Below, piece after piece: positions 1 through 5,208 of a DNA stretch of 7,915 bases. A program made the position numbers and the translations under genes. The stretch covers positions 1 to 7,915 of the forward strand of contig CAIWKW010000020.1 in NCBI GenBank assembly GCA_903913365.1, written 5' to 3'. This stretch comes from Candidatus Doudnabacteria bacterium. GTDB lineage: Bacteria; Patescibacteriota; Doudnabacteria; UBA920. Every line of letters begins with the position of its first letter. Positions within the stretch are counted from its first letter, which is position 1. The notes beneath the pieces are model-generated. The model was not told the DNA's origin. It did not search any database and saw only the letters and a list, made by a program, of their open reading frames with translations.

Positions 1-1991
1 TCCATTTGCTCGTTTAGTTCTTCCATATAAAACTTCAGTTCTTCAATGGTCATTTTAGCCGGATCAACTTTTCGTTCTTCCTCATCTTCTGTGGCCTGCT
101 TGCTGCCGGCCAGACGGCTGTCGGCTATGGCTTTTTGAATACTCTTTGGGGTAATGCCGTGTTTTTTGTTATAGGCCTGTTGGGCTTTGCGCCTGCGGGT
201 TGTTTCGTCTATGGCGGCTTTCATGCTGCCGGTAATGCGGTCGGCATACATAATCACATGGCCGAGTAAGTGGCGGGCTGCCCGGCCCATCATTTGCATA
301 AAAAATGTCTCGCTTCTTAAAAATCCTTCTTTGTCCGCATCGAGTATGGCGACCAAAGAAACTTCCGGCAAATCCAAGCCTTCGCGAAGCAGGTTAATAC
401 CCACAAGTACATCGTAAACGCCCAGGCGCAAGTCCCTTAGAGTTTCGAGTCTATCAAATGTATCCACATCGCTGTGAAGATACTGGACTTTAACGCCTTC
501 TTCTTTTAAATATTCCGTCAGTTCCTCGGCCATGCGCTTGGTTAGGGTAGCCACCAAAACCCTTTGGTTGTTTTTGGTACGCTCTTTTACGCGCTCTACT
601 AAATCGTCAACTTGATTTTTTATGGGTTTTATTTCTATGGTCGGGTCTATAAGTCCGGTGGGGCGGATAATTTGCTCTATAATTGACGGGGGAGTGGGCT
701 GTTTTAGTTTTAAACTGGCTGTCATTATGCCTTGCTGTTCTTCTGTTCTTTTGGATTTGGAAACGAACGGCGAGCTTTTTTGGGTTAGGCTTCGTTCTAT
801 TTCAAATTCCGCCGGTGTTGCCGAGACAAATACAACTTGTTGAATTTTTTTCTCAAATTCGTTAAATTTTAACGGCCGGTTGTCTAATGCCGAAGGCAGG
901 CGAAAGCCGTAATCCACCAGAGTGGTTTTGCGCGACTTGTCGCCCTCATACATGGCGCTAATTTGCGGCATGGTCTGGTGGGATTCGTCTATAAACAGCA
1001 AGAAATCATCGGGGAAATAATCTATTAAAGTGGACGGCGGACTGCCTGGCTCCCGGCCTTCCATAACGCGGGAGTAGTTCTCTATTCCGCTGACAAAGCC
1101 GGTGTTGGTAAGCATTTCCAAATCGAAATTTGTGCGCTGTTCTATTCTGGCGGCTTCCAGAACTTTGCCCTGCTGTTTAAACTCTTTTAATCTATCTATC
1201 AATTCCGTGCGTATGTTATCAATGGCGTCTTTAAGCTTGTCTTCGGGCGTGACAAAATGTTTGGCGGGAAAAATTGTGAATTTTTTCAAGCTCTCAATTT
1301 TTTTTCCGGATATGGCGTCCAGCCGTTCAATGCTTTCCAGAATATCGCCAAAAAAATCCATGCGGATTATGGTGTCCTCGCTGGAAAGAATTATTTCCAC
1401 CACATCGCCGGAGGCCCGGTAGGTTCCGCGTTTAAGTTCCATATCGTTTCGGTGGTATTGCAAATCCGTTAGGCGCCTGAGCAGTTTGTCGCGTTTCAAA
1501 CTTTCACCCTGCTTGATCTCCAGAGCCAATTCCAGATAGTTTGCCGGGTTGCCGAGTCCGTAAATACAGGACACCGAGGCTACAATAAGTACGTCTTTTC
1601 TGGAAAGCAGGGACTGCGTGGCGGCATTGCGCAAACGGTCAATCTCCTCATTTATTTGGGTGTCTTTTTCTATGTAGGTATCGCTTCGCGGAATGTAAGC
1701 CTCCGGCTGGTAGTAATCGTAATAGGACACAAAATAATGTACCGCGTTGTCAGGAAAAAATTCTTGAAATTCCGCAGCCAGCTGGGCAGCCAAGGTTTTG
1801 TTGTGGCTGATGATCAAAGTCGGCTTTTGAATTTTTTCCACTATGTTAGCCATGGTAAAAGTTTTCCCTGACCCGGTAACACCGAGCAGGGTTTGGTAGC
1901 GGTGGCCGGCTTTTAGGGATTTAAGCAATCCCTCAATGGCTTTGGGTTGATCGCCGGCCGGCTTGAATTTTGAGTGCAGTTTAAACTTCAT
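1..1991 (-). CDS. uvrB: UvrB, excinuclease ABC subunit B (C-terminus cut by window edge)
   Basis: UvrB is the damage-verifying helicase-like subunit of UvrABC nucleotide excision repair in the cytoplasm. It receives lesions from UvrA and recruits UvrC for the dual incision. The reverse-strand frame is open for 663 codons from the ATG at 1989-1991. Visible motifs are the N-terminal GDQPKAI (13-19), Walker A GVTGSGKT (37-44), the tyrosine-rich beta-hairpin (YYDYYQPEAY at 90-99) that clamps DNA, the Walker B box DESH (335-338), and helicase motif VI with GRAARH (arginine near 570). The reading frame leaves the window inside the start of the C-terminal UVR domain (IEELKFYMEEL), the UvrC-binding element, so perhaps 20-30 residues are missing. 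Nothing essential is absent in the visible part. The start is supported by a promoter whose -10 ends 6 bases upstream. No LexA box was recognised. The gene is divergent from ruvA across a 1.1-kb RNA-like region. Identification is very secure. Confidence 0.98.
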   Translation of the reverse strand, partial: MKFKLHSKFKPAGDQPKAIEGLLKSLKAGHRYQTLLGVTGSGKTFTMANIVEKIQKPTLIISHNKTLAAQLAAEFQEFFPDNAVHYFVSYYDYYQPEAYIPRSDTYIEKDTQINEEIDRLRNAATQSLLSRKDVLIVASVSCIYGLGNPANYLELALEIKQGESLKRDKLLRRLTDLQYHRNDMELKRGTYRASGDVVEIILSSEDTIIRMDFFGDILESIERLDAISGKKIESLKKFTIFPAKHFVTPEDKLKDAIDNIRTELIDRLKEFKQQGKVLEAARIEQRTNFDLEMLTNTGFVSGIENYSRVMEGREPGSPPSTLIDYFPDDFLLFIDESHQTMPQISAMYEGDKSRKTTLVDYGFRLPSALDNRPLKFNEFEKKIQQVVFVSATPAEFEIERSLTQKSSPFVSKSKRTEEQQGIMTASLKLKQPTPPSIIEQIIRPTGLIDPTIEIKPIKNQVDDLVERVKERTKNNQRVLVATLTKRMAEELTEYLKEEGVKVQYLHSDVDTFDRLETLRDLRLGVYDVLVGINLLREGLDLPEVSLVAILDADKEGFLRSETFFMQMMGRAARHLLGHVIMYADRITGSMKAAIDETTRRRKAQQAYNKKHGITPKSIQKAIADSRLAGSKQATEDEEERKVDPAKMTIEELKFYMEELNEQM

Positions 1992-1997
1992 GTAGGA

Positions 1998-2025
1998 ATT
2001 ATAAGGGATAAAATGTAAATGACAA
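1998..2025 (-). promoter_or_regulatory. uvrB promoter, apparently leaderless
   Basis: On the minus strand a -35 TTGTCA (2020-2025) and a perfect -10 TATAAT (1998-2003) are separated by 16 bases. The -10 ends only 6 bases before the uvrB ATG, so the transcript would start at or within a base or two of the start codon. There is no room for a Shine-Dalgarno sequence. The -35 abuts the T-tract of the terminator that ends RNA B, so RNA B termination and uvrB initiation use neighbouring DNA. Confidence 0.75.
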
Positions 2026-2304
2026 AGAAAAAAGGGCGGCCAGGAGGAGAAGGCCGCCCTTTTGTGGGAATCAGGGACGAAGTCCCCAAGCGAATCAGCA
2101 CAGAGAGGAGGAGGTTCTCTATGGCTTATTAGCTTTTGATTCCCTGATATGCGTACGGAATGGAGTGCCGTACGCGGTAATATCCTCTTATAATGTATTA
2201 GAGCATTAATTAGCAGGGTAGCGAATATTCTCCGCTTAAAAAGACCCTGCTAAGGGTTTGGGGTGTACTTCATCAATTCACTCGGCAACCCGTTCCAAGT
2301 GAAC
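2024..2304 (-). ncRNA. RNA B: predicted structured RNA of about 280 nt, family unknown
   Basis: The boundaries come from a consensus promoter just upstream and an intrinsic terminator at the end. There is no credible ORF. In the RNA's 5'-to-3' order (plus-strand coordinates) the perfectly paired stems are: 2298-2303 with 2277-2282 (UUCACU/AGUGAA); 2244-2253 with 2210-2219 (10 bp, UUAGCAGGGU/ACCCUGCUAA, enclosing a small AGCG/CGCU helix); 2168-2175 with 2151-2158 (GCGUACGG/CCGUACGC, 9-nt loop); 2116-2123 with 2099-2106 (8 bp including one G-U pair, loop ACCUCCUCC); 2082-2086 with 2074-2078 (GGGAC/GUCCC); and finally the terminator stem. A longer-range pairing of 2137-2144 with 2066-2073 (GGGAAUCA/UGAUUCCC) would enclose the last hairpins. 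So many exact stems between a promoter and a terminator indicate a real structured RNA. It could be a trans-acting small RNA or, less likely, an attenuator leader for uvrB, which has its own promoter downstream. I do not recognise the family. Confidence 0.7.
2028..2062 (-). terminator. Intrinsic terminator of RNA B
   Basis: An 11-bp perfect stem (2031-2041 with 2052-2062; core GGGCGGCC/GGCCGCCC) is followed on the minus strand by six T, then C and three T. On the plus strand the stem is followed by only a short T run, and the nearest upstream gene (uvrB) points away, so the minus-strand reading is preferred. The loop in the RNA is UUCUCCUCCU, a C/U-rich sequence complementary to a Shine-Dalgarno. 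Confidence 0.85.
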
Positions 2305-2309
2305 AATTG

Positions 2310-2339
2310 ATTATATTCCATATATCGTAAAATTGTCAA
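2310..2339 (-). promoter_or_regulatory. Promoter of RNA B
   Basis: A perfect -35 TTGACA (2334-2339) and a perfect -10 TATAAT (2310-2315) on the minus strand are separated by 18 bases. The predicted start is near 2303-2304, at the beginning of the first RNA B hairpin. This is the closest match to the sigma70 consensus in the window. It sits at the edge of an AT-rich stretch (about 2310-2410). Confidence 0.8.
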
Positions 2340-2374
2340 ACAACATGTTTTAAGCTTTTAAGTATTACTTTAAA

Positions 2375-2402
2375 TTAACATAGTAATAAAATAATCTATT
2401 AT
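2375..2402 (+). promoter_or_regulatory. Weak candidate plus-strand promoter
   Basis: TTAACA (2375-2380) and TATTAT (2397-2402) are 16 bases apart in an AT-rich stretch. They would fire into the structured segment 2411-2612. In DNA this AT-rich, chance matches are common, and no matching plus-strand terminator was found, so this is only a possibility. Confidence 0.25.
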
Positions 2403-2410
2403 AAAATAAT

Positions 2411-2612
2411 GGTTCGCTCTACGTAGAACTCCGAGTTATTAAACCCAAAGAGCTAGCTGCATTTCACAGCATTAGCTCGCGAAGGTTAAGAACCTGTATT
2501 AGCTCCCCCCTCGAGATGCACTCGGGGCCTTGAGCGAAGTCGAATAGGCCGGCTCGCCACGTAAAGATAAATCTACGTGGCTCGCCCAGGCCATAAAATG
2601 GCCGGTCTCGCT
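2411..2612. other. Structured intergenic segment, strand and role unknown
   Basis: This segment lies between RNA A and RNA B and has no credible ORF. It contains a series of palindromes: TCTACGTAGA (2418-2427); GAGCTA-GCTG (2450-2459) with CAGC-AT-TAGCTC (2467-2478); AGGTT/AACCT (2483-2495); a GC-rich hairpin near 2507-2527; GGCCT/AGGCC (2526-2550) enclosing the motif GAGCGAAGTCGAA; GCCACGTA/TACGTGGC (2556-2581); and GGCCAT/ATGGCC (2589-2603). It may be a third structured RNA, a read-through tail of RNA A, or a nest of palindromic repeats. The motif GAGCGAAGTCGAA resembles a short palindromic repeat I recall from environmental genomes. Confidence 0.45.
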
Positions 2613-2628
2613 TACGTCGCTAATAACG

Positions 2629-2698
2629 AAAAAAGAGGCCCTGTCTCTTTATATCCATGGAAAGCTGCAACGCAATACATGGCGGAGATTAGGGCCTC
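2629..2698 (-). terminator. Intrinsic terminator of RNA A
   Basis: On the minus strand GAGGCCCT (2691-2698) pairs perfectly with AGGGCCTC (2635-2642), followed at once by six T. The long loop folds further: TCTC with GAGA, and CCATG with CATGG. The T-tract is present only in the minus-strand reading. The short ORF in RNA A stops at the base next to this stem. Confidence 0.75.
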
Positions 2699-2752
2699 CT
2701 AGGCGTTGACAATAAGGGACGGTCGCTGCCCCTGGTGTCTTCGCGAAAACAA
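2699..2752 (-). CDS. Possible 17-residue peptide with a perfect Shine-Dalgarno
   Basis: On the minus strand AAGGAGG (2760-2766) is followed after 7 bases by TTG and a 17-codon frame that ends with TAG at 2699-2701, directly against the RNA A terminator stem. The predicted peptide is MFSRRHQGQRPSLIVNA, basic and without a recognised domain. In its favour are the ideal ribosome-binding spacing and the fit between promoter-distal structure and terminator. Against it are the TTG start, the tiny size, and the fact that the other genes here lack Shine-Dalgarno sequences. The bases between the purine run and the TTG also contain a TATAAT (2753-2758), so the same site could be an internal promoter. 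Confidence 0.25.
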   Translation of the reverse strand: MFSRRHQGQRPSLIVNA

Positions 2753-3020
2753 ATTATATCCTCCTTAAAGGCACTCAAAGGGGAAGGGCTCTGCGGGAGC
2801 CGGTAGGACAGATCTTCCCCTTTTTCCAACCGTGGAATACCAGGCACACGGGGTGTGCCGGGAGTGCCTTTTGCAGCTTCGCGATGGCTTTTATAAGCCG
2901 CTTAGCAAAGCTGCCTCAAGATGTTGGCGAGGAGACAAGTCCCGCCGCGGACAAGTGGCACACCGAGATATGCCAACTGTGGAGGTCCCAGTGACTCCAT
3001 AGCTCTCCTCAGATACTGGG

Positions 3021-3048
3021 ATTTTAGCTTTTCCTGGTGTTTTGTCAA
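3021..3048 (-). promoter_or_regulatory. Promoter of RNA A
   Basis: A perfect -35 TTGACA (3043-3048) and a -10 TAAAAT (3021-3026) on the minus strand are separated by 16 bases, with a predicted start near 3014. The -35 covers nearly the same bases as the -35 of the divergent ruvA promoter, so the two initiation complexes probably exclude each other. Confidence 0.65.
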
Positions 3049-3070
3049 TGCTCTCTTAAACTGCTAAAAT
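3042..3070 (+). promoter_or_regulatory. ruvA promoter, apparently leaderless
   Basis: TTGTCA (3042-3047) and TAAAAT (3065-3070) are separated by 17 bases. The -10 ends 6 bases before the ruvA ATG at 3077, leaving no 5' leader and no Shine-Dalgarno. The same geometry is seen at uvrB. Confidence 0.7.
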
Positions 3071-3076
3071 AAATTT

Positions 3077-3631
3077 ATGATTGCATATTTAAAAGGAACA
3101 ATTTTAGAAAAAGGCTTAACCTATTTAATAATAGAGAATGGCGGTATAGGCTATCAGGTATTTGTTATTCCCGAGTTTTTGCAAAAGTCCATTGGGGACG
3201 AGGTCTCTTTGTTTACCTATCATAAAGTTTCGGATGACGGCCAGTCTTTGTTCGGGCTGCCGAATTTTCAAGCCCTGCAGTTTTTTGAATTGCTTATTAC
3301 CGTGTCCGGTGTTGGGCCAAAGGTGGCTTTGGCTATTTTGTCTTCGGCAACAGTGGAAAGCGTAAAGCAGGCCATTGGCAGCCAGGATGCCGGGCTGTTT
3401 ACCAGAATTTCCGGGATTGGCAATAAAACAGCCGAGCGCATTATTGTTGATTTGAAAAATAAGGTAGGATCTTTGGGCTCCTCTTCCGGAAGCGGTTCGG
3501 AGGTTTTTGACGCTTTGCTTGCTTTGGGGTATAACCAAAGGGAAGTGCGGGATGTGTTAAATAAAATAGATCAGGCTTCGGCGGCTCAGGATCAAATTAG
3601 GCAGGCGCTTAAGCTTTTGGGAAGAGCTTGA
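3077..3631 (+). CDS. ruvA: RuvA, Holliday junction branch migration protein
   Basis: RuvA binds four-way Holliday junctions as a tetramer and loads the RuvB motor for branch migration during recombinational repair. The protein has 184 residues, slightly short for a family of about 190-205. The N-terminal OB-fold starts with MIAYLKGTI and has the typical GGIGYQV and LFTYHKVSDDGQSLFGL segments; the last replaces the more usual REDA-type sequence. The helix-hairpin-helix region contains VSGVGPKVALAIL (about 76-88) and ISGIGNKTAERIIVDLK (about 110-126), the DNA-backbone contacts. A short Gly/Ser linker (SLGSSSGSGS) leads to the C-terminal RuvB-binding domain (FDALLALGYNQREV). The ATG is supported by the promoter 6 bases upstream. 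No ruvB or ruvC is visible here. The gene is followed at once by the nonamer repeat element and then by the FemAB-like gene on the same strand. Confidence 0.97.
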   Translation: MIAYLKGTILEKGLTYLIIENGGIGYQVFVIPEFLQKSIGDEVSLFTYHKVSDDGQSLFGLPNFQALQFFELLITVSGVGPKVALAILSSATVESVKQAIGSQDAGLFTRISGIGNKTAERIIVDLKNKVGSLGSSSGSGSEVFDALLALGYNQREVRDVLNKIDQASAAQDQIRQALKLLGRA

Positions 3632-3633
3632 GA

Positions 3634-3838
3634 AAATTAACCTAATTATTCTAATTGCTCTAATTCCTAAACGGCGACCAACGGTAGGGTTTAGAAATTT
3701 GGATTTAGGATTTATTTACCTGCCCGCCAAATAAGACTTATTTAATAGCATTGATTATTAATAATCTAATATCTTTCCAGCAAAGCTTGAGTTTGGCAGG
3801 CGGGGAATAATTAGAACAATTAGATTAATTAGAAATTT
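3634..3838. repeat. Nonamer inverted-repeat intergenic element, copy 1
   Basis: The gap between the ruvA stop and the FemAB start is almost wholly this element. The left arm has three copies of CTAATT at exact 9-base spacing (3642, 3651, 3660). The right arm has three copies of the complement AATTAG at the same spacing (3809, 3818, 3827). Nested inside is a second inverted pair, CCTGCCCGCCAAA (3719-3731) with TTTGGCAGGCGGGG (3792-3805), plus CTAAAC/GTTTAG near 3667-3692. No ORF is present. It begins about 3 bases after one gene and ends about 4 bases before the next, and it would fold into a long hairpin in a read-through mRNA. Confidence 0.8.
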
Positions 3839-3842
3839 TGAA

Positions 3843-4808
3843 GTGAAATTAATAGAAATAGATCAGTCACAAAAAGATTTATATAACCAATTTGTTGCCG
3901 GAAGCCTATCCGGTTCTTTTTTGCAAAGCTGGGAGTGGGGAGGCTGGCAGGCTCTTTTGGGGCGAAAAGTATACAGATTCAAGATTGTTGACGACAATCA
4001 AATACAAATTGGGTCCGTCCAGCTGATAAAAATGCCGCTGCCGTTTGGCAGGTTTTATTTGTATGCGCCTTATGGACCGGTTGTCGGCCAAAATTTTCAA
4101 TTTTCAATTTTCAATTTTCAAACAATTATCAATGAGCTAATTTTAAAATTTCCAAAAGCAATATTTTTAAGAATTGAACCAAAAAATCAAGAACTTGTCA
4201 CTTGTGGCTTGTCACTTGTCACTAAATCCGCCAACATTCAGCCCGGGAAAACATTGCTGATTGATTTGTTGAAAACAGAGGATGAGTTGCTTGCGGACAT
4301 GCATCCCAAAACCAGATACAATATTAAGGTTGCCCAAAAACATGGGGTGGAAATTGTGGATGAATTTGCCGTTAGCATAGGGCATGGGCTTTATTTTAAA
4401 GAAGCTTTGGATTTAATTTGTGAAACCGCCTCAAGGCAGGGCTTTTCCGGCTACGGCGTTAATTATTATAAAAAGTTGGTTGATTTTTTTGCGCTAAACA
4501 GCCACAGTTCGGTTAGAGTCCATTTATATAAAGCCGTTTACCAAAAGGAGCTTTTGGCCAGTGCAATAATGATAGATTTTGGAAAAACAAGAACTTTTTT
4601 GTTTGGCGGTTCGTCGGCTGCCCATAAAAATGTAATGGCTCCCTATTTGCTGCATTGGCGTGCATTGGTTGAAGCAAAAATTTCAGGTTTTGAAACTTAC
4701 GATTTTTGGGGCATTGAAACATCTTCAGGAGAAACTCCCGGCTTTGTACGGTTTAAGCTGGGTTTTGGGGGTGCTCAGGTGGCGTATCCCGGAGCACATG
4801 ATTTGTGA
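3843..4808 (+). CDS. FemA/FemB-family aminoacyltransferase (peptidoglycan bridge type)
   Basis: The protein of 321 residues matches the FemABX family, which uses aminoacyl-tRNA to add amino acids to the peptide stem of lipid-linked peptidoglycan precursors, or in some members modifies other acceptors. The fold is two GNAT-like halves. Family signatures are FLQSWEWGGWQ (26-36), the mid-protein HPKTRYNIK (154-162), the second half with LLHWRALVEAKISGF (about 269-283), YDFWGI (286-291) and the C-terminal FVRFKLGFGG. The start is a GTG at 3843: no ATG lies in frame before residue 64, which is inside the domain. No Shine-Dalgarno is visible. Two heptamer tandem repeats sit within the frame and encode NFQFSIFNFQ (84-93) and LVTCGLSLVTK (118-128). 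These low-complexity stretches look inserted between conserved blocks. The acceptor and the amino acid transferred cannot be read from sequence. It is followed by a strong terminator. Confidence 0.88.
   Translation: MKLIEIDQSQKDLYNQFVAGSLSGSFLQSWEWGGWQALLGRKVYRFKIVDDNQIQIGSVQLIKMPLPFGRFYLYAPYGPVVGQNFQFSIFNFQTIINELILKFPKAIFLRIEPKNQELVTCGLSLVTKSANIQPGKTLLIDLLKTEDELLADMHPKTRYNIKVAQKHGVEIVDEFAVSIGHGLYFKEALDLICETASRQGFSGYGVNYYKKLVDFFALNSHSSVRVHLYKAVYQKELLASAIMIDFGKTRTFLFGGSSAAHKNVMAPYLLHWRALVEAKISGFETYDFWGIETSSGETPGFVRFKLGFGGAQVAYPGAHDL
4093..4120 (+). repeat. Heptamer tandem repeat inside the FemAB-like gene (1)
   Basis: Four perfect copies of ATTTTCA, encoding the FQFSIFNFQ stretch. Because 7 is not a multiple of 3, loss or gain of one unit would shift the reading frame. 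Confidence 0.95.
4194..4221 (+). repeat. Heptamer tandem repeat inside the FemAB-like gene (2)
   Basis: Four copies of CTTGTCA, the second degenerate (CTTGTGG), encoding LVTCGLSLVT. It lies 73 bases after the first heptamer tract in the same gene. Confidence 0.92.
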
Positions 4809-4867
4809 AATAAAAAATTAAGTTATAAACTTTACTCTTGGGTAAGATCGGCAAAAAAAATGACAAG

Positions 4868-4904
4868 AAAAAACTCCGGCAATTAGTTTGCCGGAGTTTT
4901 TTTT
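4868..4904. terminator. Bidirectional intrinsic terminator
   Basis: A perfect 15-bp stem (4868-4882 with 4888-4902; core ACTCCGGCAA/TTGCCGGAGT), a 5-base loop and T-runs on both strands. It ends the FemAB-like transcript and, read on the minus strand, would end transcription arriving from the convergent Clp-N gene. Confidence 0.93.
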
Positions 4905-4969
4905 GAGATTTTTTAGGAAAATTTAGATATGGACTTTTTAGAAAGAATCCGGAGAAATATCTTGGTGTC

Positions 4970-5150
4970 CCCTCTTCTCCTTTAGGAGAAGATGCCCTTT
5001 AGGGCAGATGAGGTGAATGCTAAGCTTCGACCTCTCTGTCCAGTCTTTTGACTCTGGATAGTTCTCTGTCAAAAGCCTGGACATCTCCCCTTGCCAGTCC
5101 TCGACTCTGAGGGACGAGCCCTCAGGCTCGGACTCGAATGAGGGGAGAAG
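4970..5150. repeat. Cluster of palindromes between convergent genes
   Basis: The gene-free stretch 4905-5208 has no credible ORF. It contains TCTTCTCC-TTTA-GGAGAAGA (4973-4992), then TGCCC-TTTA-GGGCA (about 4993-5006) with the same TTTA loop. Next is a 15-bp hairpin with one mismatch (5038-5052 with 5068-5082, GTCCAG and CTTTTGAC arms). Last are two mutually exclusive hairpins, CTGAGGG/CCCTCAG (5107-5125) and CGAGCC/GGCTCG (5115-5130). The ends (TCCCCTCTTCTCC and GAGGGGAGAAGG) are loosely inverted. It looks like a mosaic of REP-like repeats; a structured RNA is an alternative. Outside it (4905-4969 and 5151-5208) I see nothing distinctive. Confidence 0.6.
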
Positions 5151-5208
5151 GCTCTGGGCCTGCTCTTGTTGCTATGAATCAACCTGAAAAGGTTACCCGG
5201 CCTTTAAA

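Larger units (their letters stand above)
2629..3014 (-). ncRNA. RNA A: predicted structured RNA of about 390 nt, family unknown
   Basis: The unit runs from a promoter at 3021-3048 to an intrinsic terminator at 2629-2698 on the minus strand. Its most striking part is a four-way junction. A 10-bp closing stem (2862-2871 with 2767-2776, AAAGGCACUC/GAGUGCCUUU) encloses three hairpins: 2853-2859 with 2843-2849 (GGCACAC/GUGUGCC), 2833-2837 with 2824-2828 (UUCCA/UGGAA), and 2814-2823 with 2777-2786 (AAAGGGGAAG/CUUCCCCUUU), the last extended by GGCUC/GAGCC at 2797-2801 with 2787-2791. Upstream in the RNA are GUUGGC/GCCAAC (2972-2977 with 2923-2928) and GCAGCUU/AAGCUGC (2908-2914 with 2873-2879), the latter enclosing GGCUU/AAGCC. 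Some stems are symmetric enough that plus-strand transcription is not excluded: CTTCCCCTTTTT looks terminator-like on the plus strand. I do not see the conserved cores of RNase P RNA, tmRNA, SRP RNA or 6S RNA. The role is unknown. Confidence 0.65.

Noticed and set aside
187..1871. Several short plus-strand ORFs across 187-1871
   Set aside because: They are antisense shadows of uvrB with composition unlike proteins.
2166..2190. ACCGCG in RNA B as a T-box antiterminator
   Set aside because: The required GGGTGG before ACCGCG is missing, and the bases belong to the GCGTACGG hairpin.
2292..2304. GTTC-N5-GAAC as a LexA (SOS) box near uvrB
   Set aside because: Orientation and spacing are opposite to GAAC-N4-GTTC, and the arms are part of the first RNA B hairpin.
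2616..2702. Plus-strand frame starting ANNEK as a tmRNA tag peptide
   Set aside because: It runs 27 codons and ends in residues unlike a proteolysis tag, crosses the RNA A terminator, and no tRNA-like domain surrounds it.
2629..3014. RNA A as RNase P RNA or tmRNA
   Set aside because: The length fits, but I cannot find the RNase P core (GAGGAAAGUCC-type, ACAGAA) or the tmRNA tRNA-like end (GGUUCGA-type T arm with CCA) on either strand.
3125..3538. 137-codon minus-strand ORF over ruvA
   Set aside because: It is antisense to a well-supported gene, with no recognisable motif or initiation signal.
3642..3832. CRISPR array in the CTAATT repeats
   Set aside because: The repeats are 6 bases at 9-base period in opposing arms; there are no spacers of CRISPR length and no cas genes.
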